A DNA stretch of 26,682 bases, taken from assembly GCA_964415085.1 (NCBI GenBank), contig CAYPYI010000014.1:1-26682 (forward strand), read 5' to 3'. This stretch comes from CAYPYI01 sp964415085 (GTDB lineage: Bacteria > Bacillota > Clostridia > Tissierellales > Tissierellaceae). The notes under the pieces are model-generated. The model made no database searches and had not been told where the DNA came from. It worked only from the letters and a program-made list of their open reading frames with translations. The position numbers and the translations under genes are program-made. This document shows, piece after piece, positions 16,566-23,781 of the stretch (positions within the stretch are counted from its first letter, which is position 1; the number at the start of each line of letters is the position of its first letter).

Positions 16566-17018
16566 ATGTCTAATATTGAAGTAGGTAGTAAAATTAATGA
16601 CTTCACATTAAGAAATCAACATGGTGATGATATAAGTCTAAGTGACTATAAAGGTAAGAAGGTACTACTTTCTTTTCATCCGCTTGCTTGGACCTCAGTT
16701 TGTACAGACCAAATGAGAGCTTTGGAAAGAAACTATGATAAATTTGAAGAAAAAAATGTGGTTGTCTTAGGTTTAAGTGTTGACCCTGAACCTTCAAAAA
16801 AAGCTTGGGCAAGTGTATTGTCTCTTGAAAAATTAAATATTTTATCAGACTTTAAACCTCTTGCTAAAGTTGCTAAAGACTTAGATATTTATAATGAAAA
16901 ATTAAATGCATCTGAAAGAGCTAATTTTTTAATAGATGAAGAAGGTAATTTAATTTGGAAAAAAGTTTATGAATTATCAACACTTCCTGATTTAGATGAA
17001 ATATTTGAAATATTATAA
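16566..17018 (+). CDS. Peroxiredoxin, AhpE/Bcp-like, single cysteine
   Basis: A 150-residue peroxiredoxin (AhpC/TSA fold) that reduces peroxides. The active-site motif is P39-LAW-T43-SV-C46 (PxxxTxxC), with the peroxidatic Cys46. No second cysteine exists anywhere in the protein, so it is a 1-Cys type and needs an external thiol (thioredoxin, rubredoxin-type partner or low-molecular-weight thiol) for recycling. Other family features are 'GSKINDFTLRNQHG', 'LSVDPEPSKKAWA' and 'ANFLIDEEGNL'. The ATG at 16566 has AGGAGGG at 6 nt. Downstream, a hairpin and then nnrE follow within 42 nt. It is divergent from the ZIP transporter. Confidence 0.93.
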   Translation: MSNIEVGSKINDFTLRNQHGDDISLSDYKGKKVLLSFHPLAWTSVCTDQMRALERNYDKFEEKNVVVLGLSVDPEPSKKAWASVLSLEKLNILSDFKPLAKVAKDLDIYNEKLNASERANFLIDEEGNLIWKKVYELSTLPDLDEIFEIL

Positions 17019-17045
17019 AAACAGGGGTTTACCCCTGTTTTATTT
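17018..17045 (+). terminator. Hairpin/terminator between peroxiredoxin and nnrE
   Basis: A 10-bp stem AAAACAGGGG / CCCCTGTTTT (17018-17027 with 17032-17041), loop TTTA, followed by TATTT. It is GC-rich for this genome. It leaves no room for a separate promoter before nnrE, so nnrE depends on read-through or on a promoter inside the peroxiredoxin gene. Confidence 0.8.
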
Positions 17046-17059
17046 AATGAGGTGGTATT

Positions 17060-17716
17060 ATTAATATTACTAGTAAGCAAATGAAACTTATGGATAATTA
17101 TGCAATAGAAAAAATGGACATTCCAAGTATTGTTCTTATGGAAAATGCTGCTATAAGATTTAAAGATCAAATTGACCATTATAAAAGCTATACAATTATA
17201 TGTGGAGTAGGAAATAATGGTGGTGACGGACTTGCTATTTCTAGGCACTTATATAATAGTGGTAAAAGTATAGATCTTTTTATTATTGGAGATTTAGATA
17301 AGGCTACAGCTGATTTTAATATAAATCTTAACATATTAAAAAAAATGAATGTAGATTTTTCTATAATTGAAAACAATAAAAATATAGAAGAATTTAAAAA
17401 CAGTCTTAATAAGAATGATGTTTTAATAGATAGTATATTCGGTATTGGCCTATCTAGAAATATAGAAGGATTATACAAAGACATAATTCTTCTTATAAAT
17501 GAAAATGCAAATTATATTGCTTCCGTAGATACTCCTTCAGGACTTAATGTTGATACCAAAAAACCAATGGGAGTTTCAATTATGGCTGATCTTACAGTAA
17601 CTTTTCACTTGAACAAGATAGGTCTTGTTAATAATAAGAAATATACAGGTGATGTTGTAGTAGTTGATATATCAATCCCTAATATCGTAAATGATATTGT
17701 CTTAAATAAATTATAA
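17060..17716 (+). CDS. nnrE: NAD(P)H-hydrate epimerase (YjeF N-terminal domain), probable ATT start
   Basis: A YjeF_N Rossmann-like epimerase interconverting R and S forms of NAD(P)HX so that NnrD (7703-8551) can repair both. Motifs are 'IPSIVLMENAA', 'ICGVGNNGGDGLAISRHL' (nucleotide-binding), 'VLIDSIFGIGLSRNIEG' and 'ASVDTPSGLNVDTKKPMG'. The first ATG (17081) falls inside the conserved N-terminus. The frame upstream reads 'NITSKQ', matching the family start M-K-x-V/I-T-x-x-x-M. ATT at 17060 is the position homologous to the usual Met and lies 5 nt after GAGGTG (17049-17054). I therefore propose ATT as initiator (218 residues); with ATG 17081 it would be 211. It usually is fused to NnrD in bacteria; here it is separate. 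Confidence 0.92.
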   Translation: MNITSKQMKLMDNYAIEKMDIPSIVLMENAAIRFKDQIDHYKSYTIICGVGNNGGDGLAISRHLYNSGKSIDLFIIGDLDKATADFNINLNILKKMNVDFSIIENNKNIEEFKNSLNKNDVLIDSIFGIGLSRNIEGLYKDIILLINENANYIASVDTPSGLNVDTKKPMGVSIMADLTVTFHLNKIGLVNNKKYTGDVVVVDISIPNIVNDIVLNKL

Positions 17717-17720
17717 TAAC

Positions 17721-17757
17721 AAAAAAGATATAAAAATATTCATTTTTATATCTTTTT
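17721..17757. terminator. Bidirectional rho-independent terminator
   Basis: A 16-bp stem AAAAAGATATAAAAAT / ATTTTTATATCTTTTT (17722-17737 with 17742-17757), loop ATTC. It sits between convergent nnrE (plus) and the CapA-like gene (minus), whose TAA stop (17746-17748) lies inside the stem. Confidence 0.85.
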
Positions 17758-18987
17758 ATTAATTATATCCATTGTTCTTTTATAGGAATCATTTAAATTA
17801 TTTCTTATATTTTCTAAGTTATATACTTCTATTTTTCCTTCAAGAGCATCTTTAATAGGAATTATTTCATAATTATATTTATCAGTTTTATATTTATAAA
17901 CCCACGTCGGTATATAATTTATATTTCTAATTTTTTTCTTTCCATCATGTGTCTTAACAAGTTCTAAATTAACCATTAGTCCATCTTCAGTATAAGGATT
18001 TTTCATTATTTCTTTTCTTTGATTTGATATAAAATTTCCCATTGAATATATTACAAATTTATCATTGTCCTCATCTTCTATATATTCAGACGTCTGTACT
18101 ACATGAGGATGACTTCCTAGTATTACATCAATTCCCATATTAAATAATTCTTCTTTTAAACTTACTTGAGACGAACTTGGAGTATTTATATACTCATTTC
18201 CCCAATGAATATATAAGACAATAAAATCTACTTTTTCTTCATTTAAAAAATCTATATCTTTTCTTATTTCTTCCAAATCTATTTTATTTACATAGCTATA
18301 AAGTTGATCTTTAGTATATCTTTGTTCATTACCATTGAATCCATAGCTATATGATAAAAATCCTATTTTTAAATCATCTACATTTTTAATAATATGCTTA
18401 TTTTCAAACTCTCGACTAGCTCCAATATATTCTAAGTCATTTTTCTCAATTCTTTCTATAGTATTAACCAAACCATTATATCCTTGATCTAGTATATGAT
18501 TATTAGCTAAATTAACAATATTAAAACCAGCATATTTTATACTATCTATAGTTTCTTCTGGGGAATTAAATGATGGAAAACCTGAAAATGGCTTATCATT
18601 TCCAGCTGCAACAGTTTCAAAATTAACAATATTAATATCATTTTTAGAAGTATAGTCTTTTATAAATTTCAAATTCCCATTAAAATTATATCCATTTCCA
18701 TCATATGCTGATCTTACTTGTGGCATATGATACATCATATCCCCTGCTGCTAAAATTGTAGTTTTTTTATCTTTTTTTATAACTATCTCATTCTTCTCTA
18801 CATCTGATTTATTTTTTTCTGTTTTTTTATTTGTATTTTGATATTCTTTATCTAAAACAGTATCTTCTACAATTGGATTGCCAGTTTCAATACTATTTCC
18901 TAGCAAGAAATAAAATCCACCTGTTAGTATTCCAAAGGAAACTATAATTAATAGAACTAGTAAAAATACTTCTTTTACTTTTTTCAT
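17746..18987 (-). CDS. CapA/PgsA-like membrane-anchored metallophosphoesterase-fold protein
   Basis: A 413-residue CapA-family protein. Residues ~7-30 are an N-terminal membrane anchor, followed by a charged linker (~40-70) and the calcineurin-like fold. Metal-site motifs are 'TILAAGDMMYH', 'NDINIVNFETVAAG', 'NIVNLANNHILDQG', 'IVLYIHWGNEY' and 'VILGSHPHVVQ'. In Bacillus, CapA/PgsA takes part in poly-gamma-glutamate capsule synthesis. No pgsB/pgsC genes are present here, so it may instead act in cell-envelope phosphoester metabolism, as other orphan CapA proteins may. The ATG at 18985-18987 follows GGTGG at 4-5 nt. A promoter is visible at 19017-19044. The gene is monocistronic. Confidence 0.92.
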   Translation of the reverse strand: MKKVKEVFLLVLLIIVSFGILTGGFYFLLGNSIETGNPIVEDTVLDKEYQNTNKKTEKNKSDVEKNEIVIKKDKKTTILAAGDMMYHMPQVRSAYDGNGYNFNGNLKFIKDYTSKNDINIVNFETVAAGNDKPFSGFPSFNSPEETIDSIKYAGFNIVNLANNHILDQGYNGLVNTIERIEKNDLEYIGASREFENKHIIKNVDDLKIGFLSYSYGFNGNEQRYTKDQLYSYVNKIDLEEIRKDIDFLNEEKVDFIVLYIHWGNEYINTPSSSQVSLKEELFNMGIDVILGSHPHVVQTSEYIEDEDNDKFVIYSMGNFISNQRKEIMKNPYTEDGLMVNLELVKTHDGKKKIRNINYIPTWVYKYKTDKYNYEIIPIKDALEGKIEVYNLENIRNNLNDSYKRTMDIINKKI

Positions 18988-19016
18988 TTATCCACCTACT
19001 TTTTGTATTCATCTTA

Positions 19017-19044
19017 ATTATATATAAATATACCCTTTTTGCAA
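19017..19044 (-). promoter_or_regulatory. Probable promoter of the CapA-like gene
   Basis: On the minus strand, TTGCAA (19044-19039), a 16-bp spacer and TATAAT (19022-19017), about 30 bp upstream of the ATG. Confidence 0.55.
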
Positions 19045-19153
19045 TTTTTTTTGATAATATTTTACAATTATTAATATTATATTTTACATCTAGTTTACAT
19101 TGTATGTATATACTTAAATTAACACAAAAGTATCCCCAATAAATATATGTAAA

Positions 19154-19190
19154 AAAACGGGCTAACTTATTATATAAGTTAACCCGTTTT
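19154..19190 (-). terminator. Rho-independent terminator of the M18 aminopeptidase gene
   Basis: A 16-bp stem (19154-19169 with 19175-19190; AAAACGGG...CCCGTTTT ends), loop about 5 nt. The single non-Watson-Crick position is a U-G wobble only when transcribed from the minus strand (a C-A mismatch on plus), which fixes its orientation. Confidence 0.85.
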
Positions 19191-19202
19191 CTATTTATAT
19201 AT

Positions 19203-20594
19203 TTACATATTATAGAATGCTTCATATCCTTTATATGTCATGTAAACATCTGCTTTACTTACTAACTCATAAGGTGCATGCATACTTATAACTGGTACTC
19301 CACAGTCTAACACTTCCATACCATACTCAGCAAGTATATAAGCTATAGTTCCCCCTCCGCCTTGGTCAGTTTTACCAAGTTCTCCAGTTTGCCATATAAT
19401 ATCTTTTTCATTAAATAGATTTCTAATAAGAGCTATAAACTCAGGATTTGCATCACTAGATCCGCCTTTTCCTCTTGATCCTGTATATTTTACTATAGTT
19501 ATACCCTTATTTAATTCAGCTGAGTTATTTATCTCATATGCTGAAGCAAACTCTGGATCATAACATGCAGCTACATCTGCTGATAATGCATATGAATTTT
19601 CTAATGCTTTTTTAGTTTTATATATATTATACTCATTATCCATTAAATAAATTACATCCGTTATTAAGTTCTCTATAAACATAGATCCCATAGCAGTATT
19701 TCCTGTACTACCTATCTCCTCTTTATCTATAAATAATGCAAGAGAAGTTCTATTTGGTTTATTAGTATTTATAATTGCCTCAAGTGAAGTATAAGCACAT
19801 ACCCTATCATCATGACCATATCCTGATATCATACTTCTATCAAGACCTACATCTTTAGTTTTACCATGAGGAACTATTTCTAACTCTGCTGATACAAAGT
19901 CTTCCTCTGTAATATTATATTTTTCATATAAAATTTTAAGTATATTATCTTTTACTTTATCTTTTTCACTATCTTTGCTTGGAATACTACCAATTAATAT
20001 ATTTAAACTTTCGCCTTCTACAAATTCATTTGCTTTTTTAGACATTTGATCTTTCGCTAAGTGTGGAAGTAAGTCAGTTATATACATAACTGGATCTTTC
20101 TCATCTTCTCCTATAACTATATCAATTTTTTCATTATTTTTATTTATTACCACACCATGAAGTTCTAATGGCATTGCTATCCATTGATATTTTTTTATAC
20201 CACCATAATAATGTGTCTTAAAATATGCTAAATCACTATTTTCATAAAGTGGTACTTGCTTTAAGTCTAATCTCGGTGAATCTAAGTGTGACCCAATAAT
20301 ATTTAAACCTTCACTTATATCTTCTTTACCTATTACAAAAGCTGCTACATTTTTTTCTTTGTTAACCTTGTAAAGTTTATCTCCTGCTTTAATTTTCTTT
20401 CTTTTCTTAATAAGATTTTCAATATTTTCAAATCCGCTATCTTCAAGTCTTTTTACAATTTCTCTTGTTGCCCATCTTTCAGTTTTACTATTATCTAGGA
20501 ATTTTTTATAATCTTCTGAAAAATAAAATATATCTTCATAAGTTTTTTCATCTACTTCTTCCCAGATATTTTTTAATTCATAATTTAATTTCAT
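19203..20594 (-). CDS. M18-family aminopeptidase
   Basis: A 463-residue cytosolic zinc aminopeptidase of family M18 (aspartyl aminopeptidase/ApeA group) that trims N-terminal residues from peptides. Metal-site motifs are 'NIIGSHLDSPRLDLK' (H103, D105), 'LFIDKEEIGSTGN' with catalytic Glu, 'YLMDNEYNIY', and C-terminal 'PVISMHAPYELVSKADVYMTYKGYEAF' with the last His ligand. 'GKGGSSDANPEF' and 'TDQGGGGTIAYILAEYGMEVLDCG' are typical of the group. The ATG at 20592-20594 follows AAGGGGG at 7 nt. An extended -10 element lies at 20629-20637, and the gene ends at a strong terminator. It fits the peptide and amino-acid catabolic profile of the region. Confidence 0.94.
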   Translation of the reverse strand: MKLNYELKNIWEEVDEKTYEDIFYFSEDYKKFLDNSKTERWATREIVKRLEDSGFENIENLIKKRKKIKAGDKLYKVNKEKNVAAFVIGKEDISEGLNIIGSHLDSPRLDLKQVPLYENSDLAYFKTHYYGGIKKYQWIAMPLELHGVVINKNNEKIDIVIGEDEKDPVMYITDLLPHLAKDQMSKKANEFVEGESLNILIGSIPSKDSEKDKVKDNILKILYEKYNITEEDFVSAELEIVPHGKTKDVGLDRSMISGYGHDDRVCAYTSLEAIINTNKPNRTSLALFIDKEEIGSTGNTAMGSMFIENLITDVIYLMDNEYNIYKTKKALENSYALSADVAACYDPEFASAYEINNSAELNKGITIVKYTGSRGKGGSSDANPEFIALIRNLFNEKDIIWQTGELGKTDQGGGGTIAYILAEYGMEVLDCGVPVISMHAPYELVSKADVYMTYKGYEAFYNM

Positions 20595-20628
20595 ATTAAT
20601 CCCCCTTAAGAATTGTCTGATTAATAAT

Positions 20629-20637
20629 ATTATATCA
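20629..20637 (-). promoter_or_regulatory. Extended -10 promoter element of the M18 aminopeptidase gene
   Basis: On the minus strand, TGATATAAT (20637-20629), a consensus extended -10 with TG one base before TATAAT, 35-40 bp upstream of the ATG. No good -35 is visible, which an extended -10 can compensate for. Confidence 0.5.
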
Positions 20638-20727
20638 TAATTTATTTAATTAAAGACTTTATTATAAATTAAATAATCATACTATGTTACCATATTTGTA
20701 TATACACTTATAAGGAGGAGATTATTT

Positions 20728-21696
20728 ATGTCAAGAATCAAAAACCAATCTAAATTTTTAAATGTGGTAATAGTTATTTTATTAATTCTAGCAATATTTT
20801 CAAATCAGTCACAAGCACAGTCTTCATTTATCCTAAAAGATGGAACACTAAAAACTCCATCATTCGATGTAACTAAAGTAATAAAAGCTGAAGAGTCTGA
20901 TGAGACTCCAGGTGTAATAAATGTTACAGCTTCTATTAATTCAAAAGTTATATTAAATGATAGACCTGTTATTTTTGATGCTTTCAAACTAAATTTTAAT
21001 AAGGACAAAAATGATTATGATCTTGGAGATAAAGTCTTTGTAAAAGGGAAAGCTGAATTATTTGAAACTGGATTACCTGAGATTAATCTAGAAGATATAG
21101 ATCAAAATTCCATAGGCCTTATCTATTATGATGTAGGAAATTATATTGAATTTAAAGAACCAGGCTTATATCTAGTAGAATATACTGAAGAGGCTGTAGG
21201 TTCAGAATACATATATCTAGAAGTTGTTGATAATAATATAAATAAAAAAAGTGAATCTAAAAATATATTAGCACAAAAGTCTAATTCTAATTTTTTACTT
21301 AACAATAAAAATGTGTCATTAGATGCTTACAAAATTAACGATAACAATTATTTCAAACTTAGAGACTTAGCTAAGATTTTAGATACAACAAATAAACACT
21401 TTGATGTTTCTTGGAACCCAAATACATCAGCTATAGAACTTTTATCTAATCATAGTTATACTAGTGTAGGTGGAGAGTTAGAGAAAAAAGATAACAAAGG
21501 TAGGCAAGCCGTTTTAAATAAATCAATTATTTATAAAGATGGTGAGAAGATAAGTTTAGATGCATATACTATTGATGGTAATAACTATTTTAAACTTCGA
21601 GATATAGGTGTACTTTTTGATTTTGAAGTAGCATGGGATCAAAACTTAAAAACAATTCTTGTTAATACTAATAATCCATATAATAAAAATTTATAA
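20728..21696 (+). CDS. Secreted protein with two copper-amine-oxidase-N-like stalk repeats
   Basis: A 322-residue exported protein. A signal peptide spans ~1-32 (basic start, hydrophobic core, likely cleavage after 'SQAQS'). A ~150-residue N-terminal region of unknown fold follows. Two stalk-domain repeats come at the C-terminus: 'VSLDAYKINDNNYFKLRDLAKIL...FDVSWNPNTSAIEL' (~190-232) and 'ISLDAYTIDGNNYFKLRDIGVLF...FEVAWDQNLKTILV' (~270-316; dots mark omitted residues). Such stalk (CuAO_N1-like) repeats occur in many clostridial surface proteins and contain no catalytic site. The ATG at 20728 has AAGGAGGAG at 7 nt. It shares the 11-mer TGTTACCATAT in its upstream region with the exported protein at 1455. 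The role is unknown, probably a cell-surface or extracellular matrix protein. Confidence 0.88.
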   Translation: MSRIKNQSKFLNVVIVILLILAIFSNQSQAQSSFILKDGTLKTPSFDVTKVIKAEESDETPGVINVTASINSKVILNDRPVIFDAFKLNFNKDKNDYDLGDKVFVKGKAELFETGLPEINLEDIDQNSIGLIYYDVGNYIEFKEPGLYLVEYTEEAVGSEYIYLEVVDNNINKKSESKNILAQKSNSNFLLNNKNVSLDAYKINDNNYFKLRDLAKILDTTNKHFDVSWNPNTSAIELLSNHSYTSVGGELEKKDNKGRQAVLNKSIIYKDGEKISLDAYTIDGNNYFKLRDIGVLFDFEVAWDQNLKTILVNTNNPYNKNL

Positions 21697-21706
21697 AACA
21701 AATAAA

Positions 21707-21734
21707 AAGAACTATCTTTTCTAAGATAGCTCCT
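21707..21734 (-). terminator. Rho-independent terminator of the perR-peroxiredoxin operon
   Basis: A 12-bp stem, 21707-21718 with 21723-21734. Two positions are G-U wobbles only in minus-strand RNA, so it is oriented for the peroxiredoxin gene. Its A/T flanks may also let it stop plus-strand transcription from the stalk-protein gene. Confidence 0.75.
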
Positions 21735-21746
21735 TTTTTTAATACA

Positions 21747-22409
21747 TTAGTCTAATTTTTTGTGAGCGAACCACCAATCTTTAAGTTTTAATTCGCCATT
21801 TTTCTCTTGTTCATATCTTTTCTTAACATCTTCTTCTGTCGCTGCTGGTGGAACAATTACGTCACTACCTATCCAGTTATTATTTGGCCAATTTTCTGGT
21901 ATTGCAACTTTATTTTCATCTGCTACTTGAAGTGCTTTTAATGCTCTTAATATTTCATCTACTGATCTACCTACTTCTTGTGGGTAGTACATGATAAGTC
22001 TAATTATTCCCTTATCATCCATTATAAATACTGCTCTTACTGTATTAGTACCTTTACCTGGGTGGATCATTCCTAATTCATTAGAAACTCTTCCTAACTC
22101 ATCAGCTATTACTGGGAATGGAACTGTTACATCTGAATTCTCATTAATCCATTCAACCCACTTAATATGAGAGAATACTTGGTCTACAGATAATCCAACA
22201 AGTTCTGCATTTAGTTCTTTAAAATCCTTGTCTCTTCTTGAAAACTCAATAAATTCTGTTGTACATACTGGTGTAAAATCTCCTGGATGTGAAAATAACA
22301 CTACCCATTTACCTTTATAATCTTGTGGTAATTTCTTAACACCATGAGTTGTAACTACTTCCATTTCTGGGAATTCTTGTCCTAATAATTTCATTCTTTT
22401 TTCTTCCAT
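21747..22409 (-). CDS. Prx6-type peroxiredoxin (archaeal-like, single cysteine)
   Basis: A 220-residue peroxiredoxin of the Prx6/archaeal AhpC-like class with an extended C-terminal arm. The active site is P42-GDF-T46-PV-C49. The class hallmark 'GLSVDQVFSHIKWVEWI' and 'AVFIMDDKGIIRLIMYYPQEVGRSVDEILR' are clear, as is 'ATPENWPNN'-like 'AIPENWPNN'. Archaeal relatives often end with a Cys-x-x-x-Trp-Trp-Phe-Cys segment; here the matching place is 'KLKDWWFAHKKLD' without Cys, so Cys49 is the only cysteine. The ATG at 22407-22409 has AAGGAGG at 9 nt. It lies 20 nt downstream of perR on the same strand and shares the PerR-type operator at 22865-22881, so it is the regulon's effector peroxidase. Confidence 0.95.
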   Translation of the reverse strand: MEEKRMKLLGQEFPEMEVVTTHGVKKLPQDYKGKWVVLFSHPGDFTPVCTTEFIEFSRRDKDFKELNAELVGLSVDQVFSHIKWVEWINENSDVTVPFPVIADELGRVSNELGMIHPGKGTNTVRAVFIMDDKGIIRLIMYYPQEVGRSVDEILRALKALQVADENKVAIPENWPNNNWIGSDVIVPPAATEEDVKKRYEQEKNGELKLKDWWFAHKKLD

Positions 22410-22429
22410 AATAATAATCCTCCTTATAT

Positions 22430-22834
22430 TTATCTACAGTTTTTACAAAGACCATATAATTGAATATCATTTTTTAATATTTCAAAATCTTCTAGATCTT
22501 TGTATCTTACATTATTAATATCAAAATCATATACTTTATTGCATTTCATACATTTAAAATGACCATGTGGACTTGTTTTTATATCAAATCTTGTTTCCTT
22601 TTCATCTAACTTTACAGATTTTATAAGCTCTTTTTCTATAAATAAATCCAAAGTATTATAAACACTAGTTTTTGATAATGTAGGCATAATATTTTTCAAT
22701 TCTTTATAAATTTCATCTGCTGTTAAATGATTATCTGAACTTAATAAAATATCTAGGATAAAGATTCTAATATTTGAAACATTTATTTTATAACTTTCTA
22801 GGTAATCTTTTAAATAATTAATTTCATGTTTCAT
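22430..22834 (-). CDS. perR: Fur-family peroxide regulator PerR
   Basis: A 134-residue Fur-family repressor with an N-terminal winged helix (~1-80, recognition helix 'TLSKTSVYNTLDLFI') and a C-terminal metal-binding domain. The regulatory-metal ligands of B. subtilis PerR (H37, D85, H91, H93, D104) all have counterparts at H36, D84, H90, H92 and D103, shifted by one. The structural zinc cysteines are C95, C98, C130 and C133. Asp at 103, rather than the Glu of Fur, favours PerR over iron-type Fur. The ATG at 22832-22834 follows GGAG. It is first in an operon with a peroxiredoxin and has a consensus promoter with an inverted repeat over the start site, implying autorepression relieved by H2O2. 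Confidence 0.92.
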   Translation of the reverse strand: MKHEINYLKDYLESYKINVSNIRIFILDILLSSDNHLTADEIYKELKNIMPTLSKTSVYNTLDLFIEKELIKSVKLDEKETRFDIKTSPHGHFKCMKCNKVYDFDINNVRYKDLEDFEILKNDIQLYGLCKNCR

Positions 22835-22864
22835 ATTACCAACTCCATTTGTATCGGTTTCATT

Positions 22865-22914
22865 ATTGTATTGATTACAATTATCATTATAGTATCTATT
22901 TTTCGATTTGTCAA
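22865..22914 (-). promoter_or_regulatory. Consensus promoter of perR with PerR-like inverted repeat at the start site
   Basis: On the minus strand, TTGACA (22914-22909), exactly 17 bp, then TATAAT (22891-22886), a perfect sigma-A promoter. Five bases downstream of the -10 lies the inverted repeat ATTGTATTGATTACAAT (22865-22881, 7 of 8 arm positions symmetric around a central G), a 7-1-7 layout like PerR/Fur boxes although the bases differ from the Bacillus TTATAATNATTATAA consensus. Binding there would cover the transcription start. PerR itself is the first gene, so autoregulation is likely. Confidence 0.7.
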
Positions 22915-22956
22915 ATTTTTTTTAATAATTAATATAAATTATATTTTTTCTACAAA

Positions 22957-22980
22957 TAAAAAAAGGCCCTAAGGCCTTTT
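22957..22980 (-). terminator. Rho-independent terminator of the SDR dehydrogenase gene
   Basis: An 8-bp stem AAAAGGCC / GGCCTTTT (22961-22968 with 22973-22980), loop CTAA. On the minus strand it is followed by a T run (complement of A 22957-22960 and neighbours). The TAA stop overlaps its edge (22979-22981). Confidence 0.85.
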
Positions 22981-23722
22981 AGCTTCTTGCTGCTCCATCC
23001 ACTGACAAAATTTCTCCAGTTATATAACTTGCCATATCACTTGCTAAAAATAAAAATGCATTAGCAACATCTTCTGGTTCGGCAACTCTTTTTAAAGGTA
23101 TTGTCGCTATAAGAGGTTTTATTAATTCATCTGGTAATGCTTTTACCATATCTGTATTAGTAACTCCAGGCGCAACAGCATTTACTCTTATATTATCAGG
23201 CCCCAATTCACGAGCTAAAGATTTGGTTATACCATTAACAGCAAATTTTGATGCAGGATATCCAACTCCACTAGGTTGTCCATATATACTTACCATAGAG
23301 CTAGTATTTAAAATAACTCCGCCACCTTGGTTTTTCATGATTCTAGCAGCACTTTGCGATGTATAAAATATTGAATTAACATTCAAATCCATTATATAAT
23401 CAAAATCCTTTGGCCTATAGTCATATATACTTTCCCTTTGAGATATTCCAGCATTATTTACTAAGATATCAAGTGAGTTATATTTTTCTACAATCATATT
23501 AAAATAATTATTTATATCTTCAGGATCTGATAAGTCAATTACCATTCCTTCAACTATAAATTCATTATTCAATTTTTTTAGTTTTTCAACTGCATCATTT
23601 ACAGTTTCATGCCTTGATCCAGTTAAAATAACCTTTGCACCATTCTCCAAATATTTTTTTACAATTGCAAATCCTATACCTCTTGTACCTCCAGTTACAA
23701 CAGCTACTTTATTTTTTAACAT
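22979..23722 (-). CDS. Short-chain dehydrogenase/reductase (FabG-like)
   Basis: A classical SDR of 247 residues, the usual FabG length, using NAD(P)H to interconvert a carbonyl and an alcohol. Motifs are 'VVTGGTRGIGFA' (cofactor site), 'LVNNAG', catalytic Ser in 'NTSSMVS', Tyr and Lys in 'GYPASKFAVNG', 'IRVNAVAPGVTNTDM' and the C-terminal 'YITGEILSVDGAA'. The start is the ATG at 23720-23722 with GGAGG at 7 nt. An in-frame ATG further upstream (23788) is rejected because it lacks a ribosome binding site and overlaps the preceding gene. It is not in a fatty-acid operon, so the substrate is open (3-oxoacyl, sugar or hydroxy-amino compound). It follows the BlaI-like/lipoprotein pair beyond a hairpin, so it may or may not be co-transcribed. 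Confidence 0.93.
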   Translation of the reverse strand: MLKNKVAVVTGGTRGIGFAIVKKYLENGAKVILTGSRHETVNDAVEKLKKLNNEFIVEGMVIDLSDPEDINNYFNMIVEKYNSLDILVNNAGISQRESIYDYRPKDFDYIMDLNVNSIFYTSQSAARIMKNQGGGVILNTSSMVSIYGQPSGVGYPASKFAVNGITKSLARELGPDNIRVNAVAPGVTNTDMVKALPDELIKPLIATIPLKRVAEPEDVANAFLFLASDMASYITGEILSVDGAARS

Positions 23723-23781
23723 ATAAACACCTCCATATATTGTTATATTTATATCCATCTTTCTCGATTTTAAACTTTTAT

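Noticed and set aside
17746..18987. CapA-like protein as evidence for a poly-gamma-glutamate capsule locus
   Set aside because: No pgsB, pgsC or gamma-glutamyl hydrolase genes are adjacent. The gene is monocistronic, so capsule synthesis is not supported.
18893..19225. Minus-strand frame of 110 codons spanning the CapA-like upstream region
   Set aside because: It overlaps the CapA N-terminus, its promoter and the M18 terminator in another frame. No ribosome binding site or family similarity.
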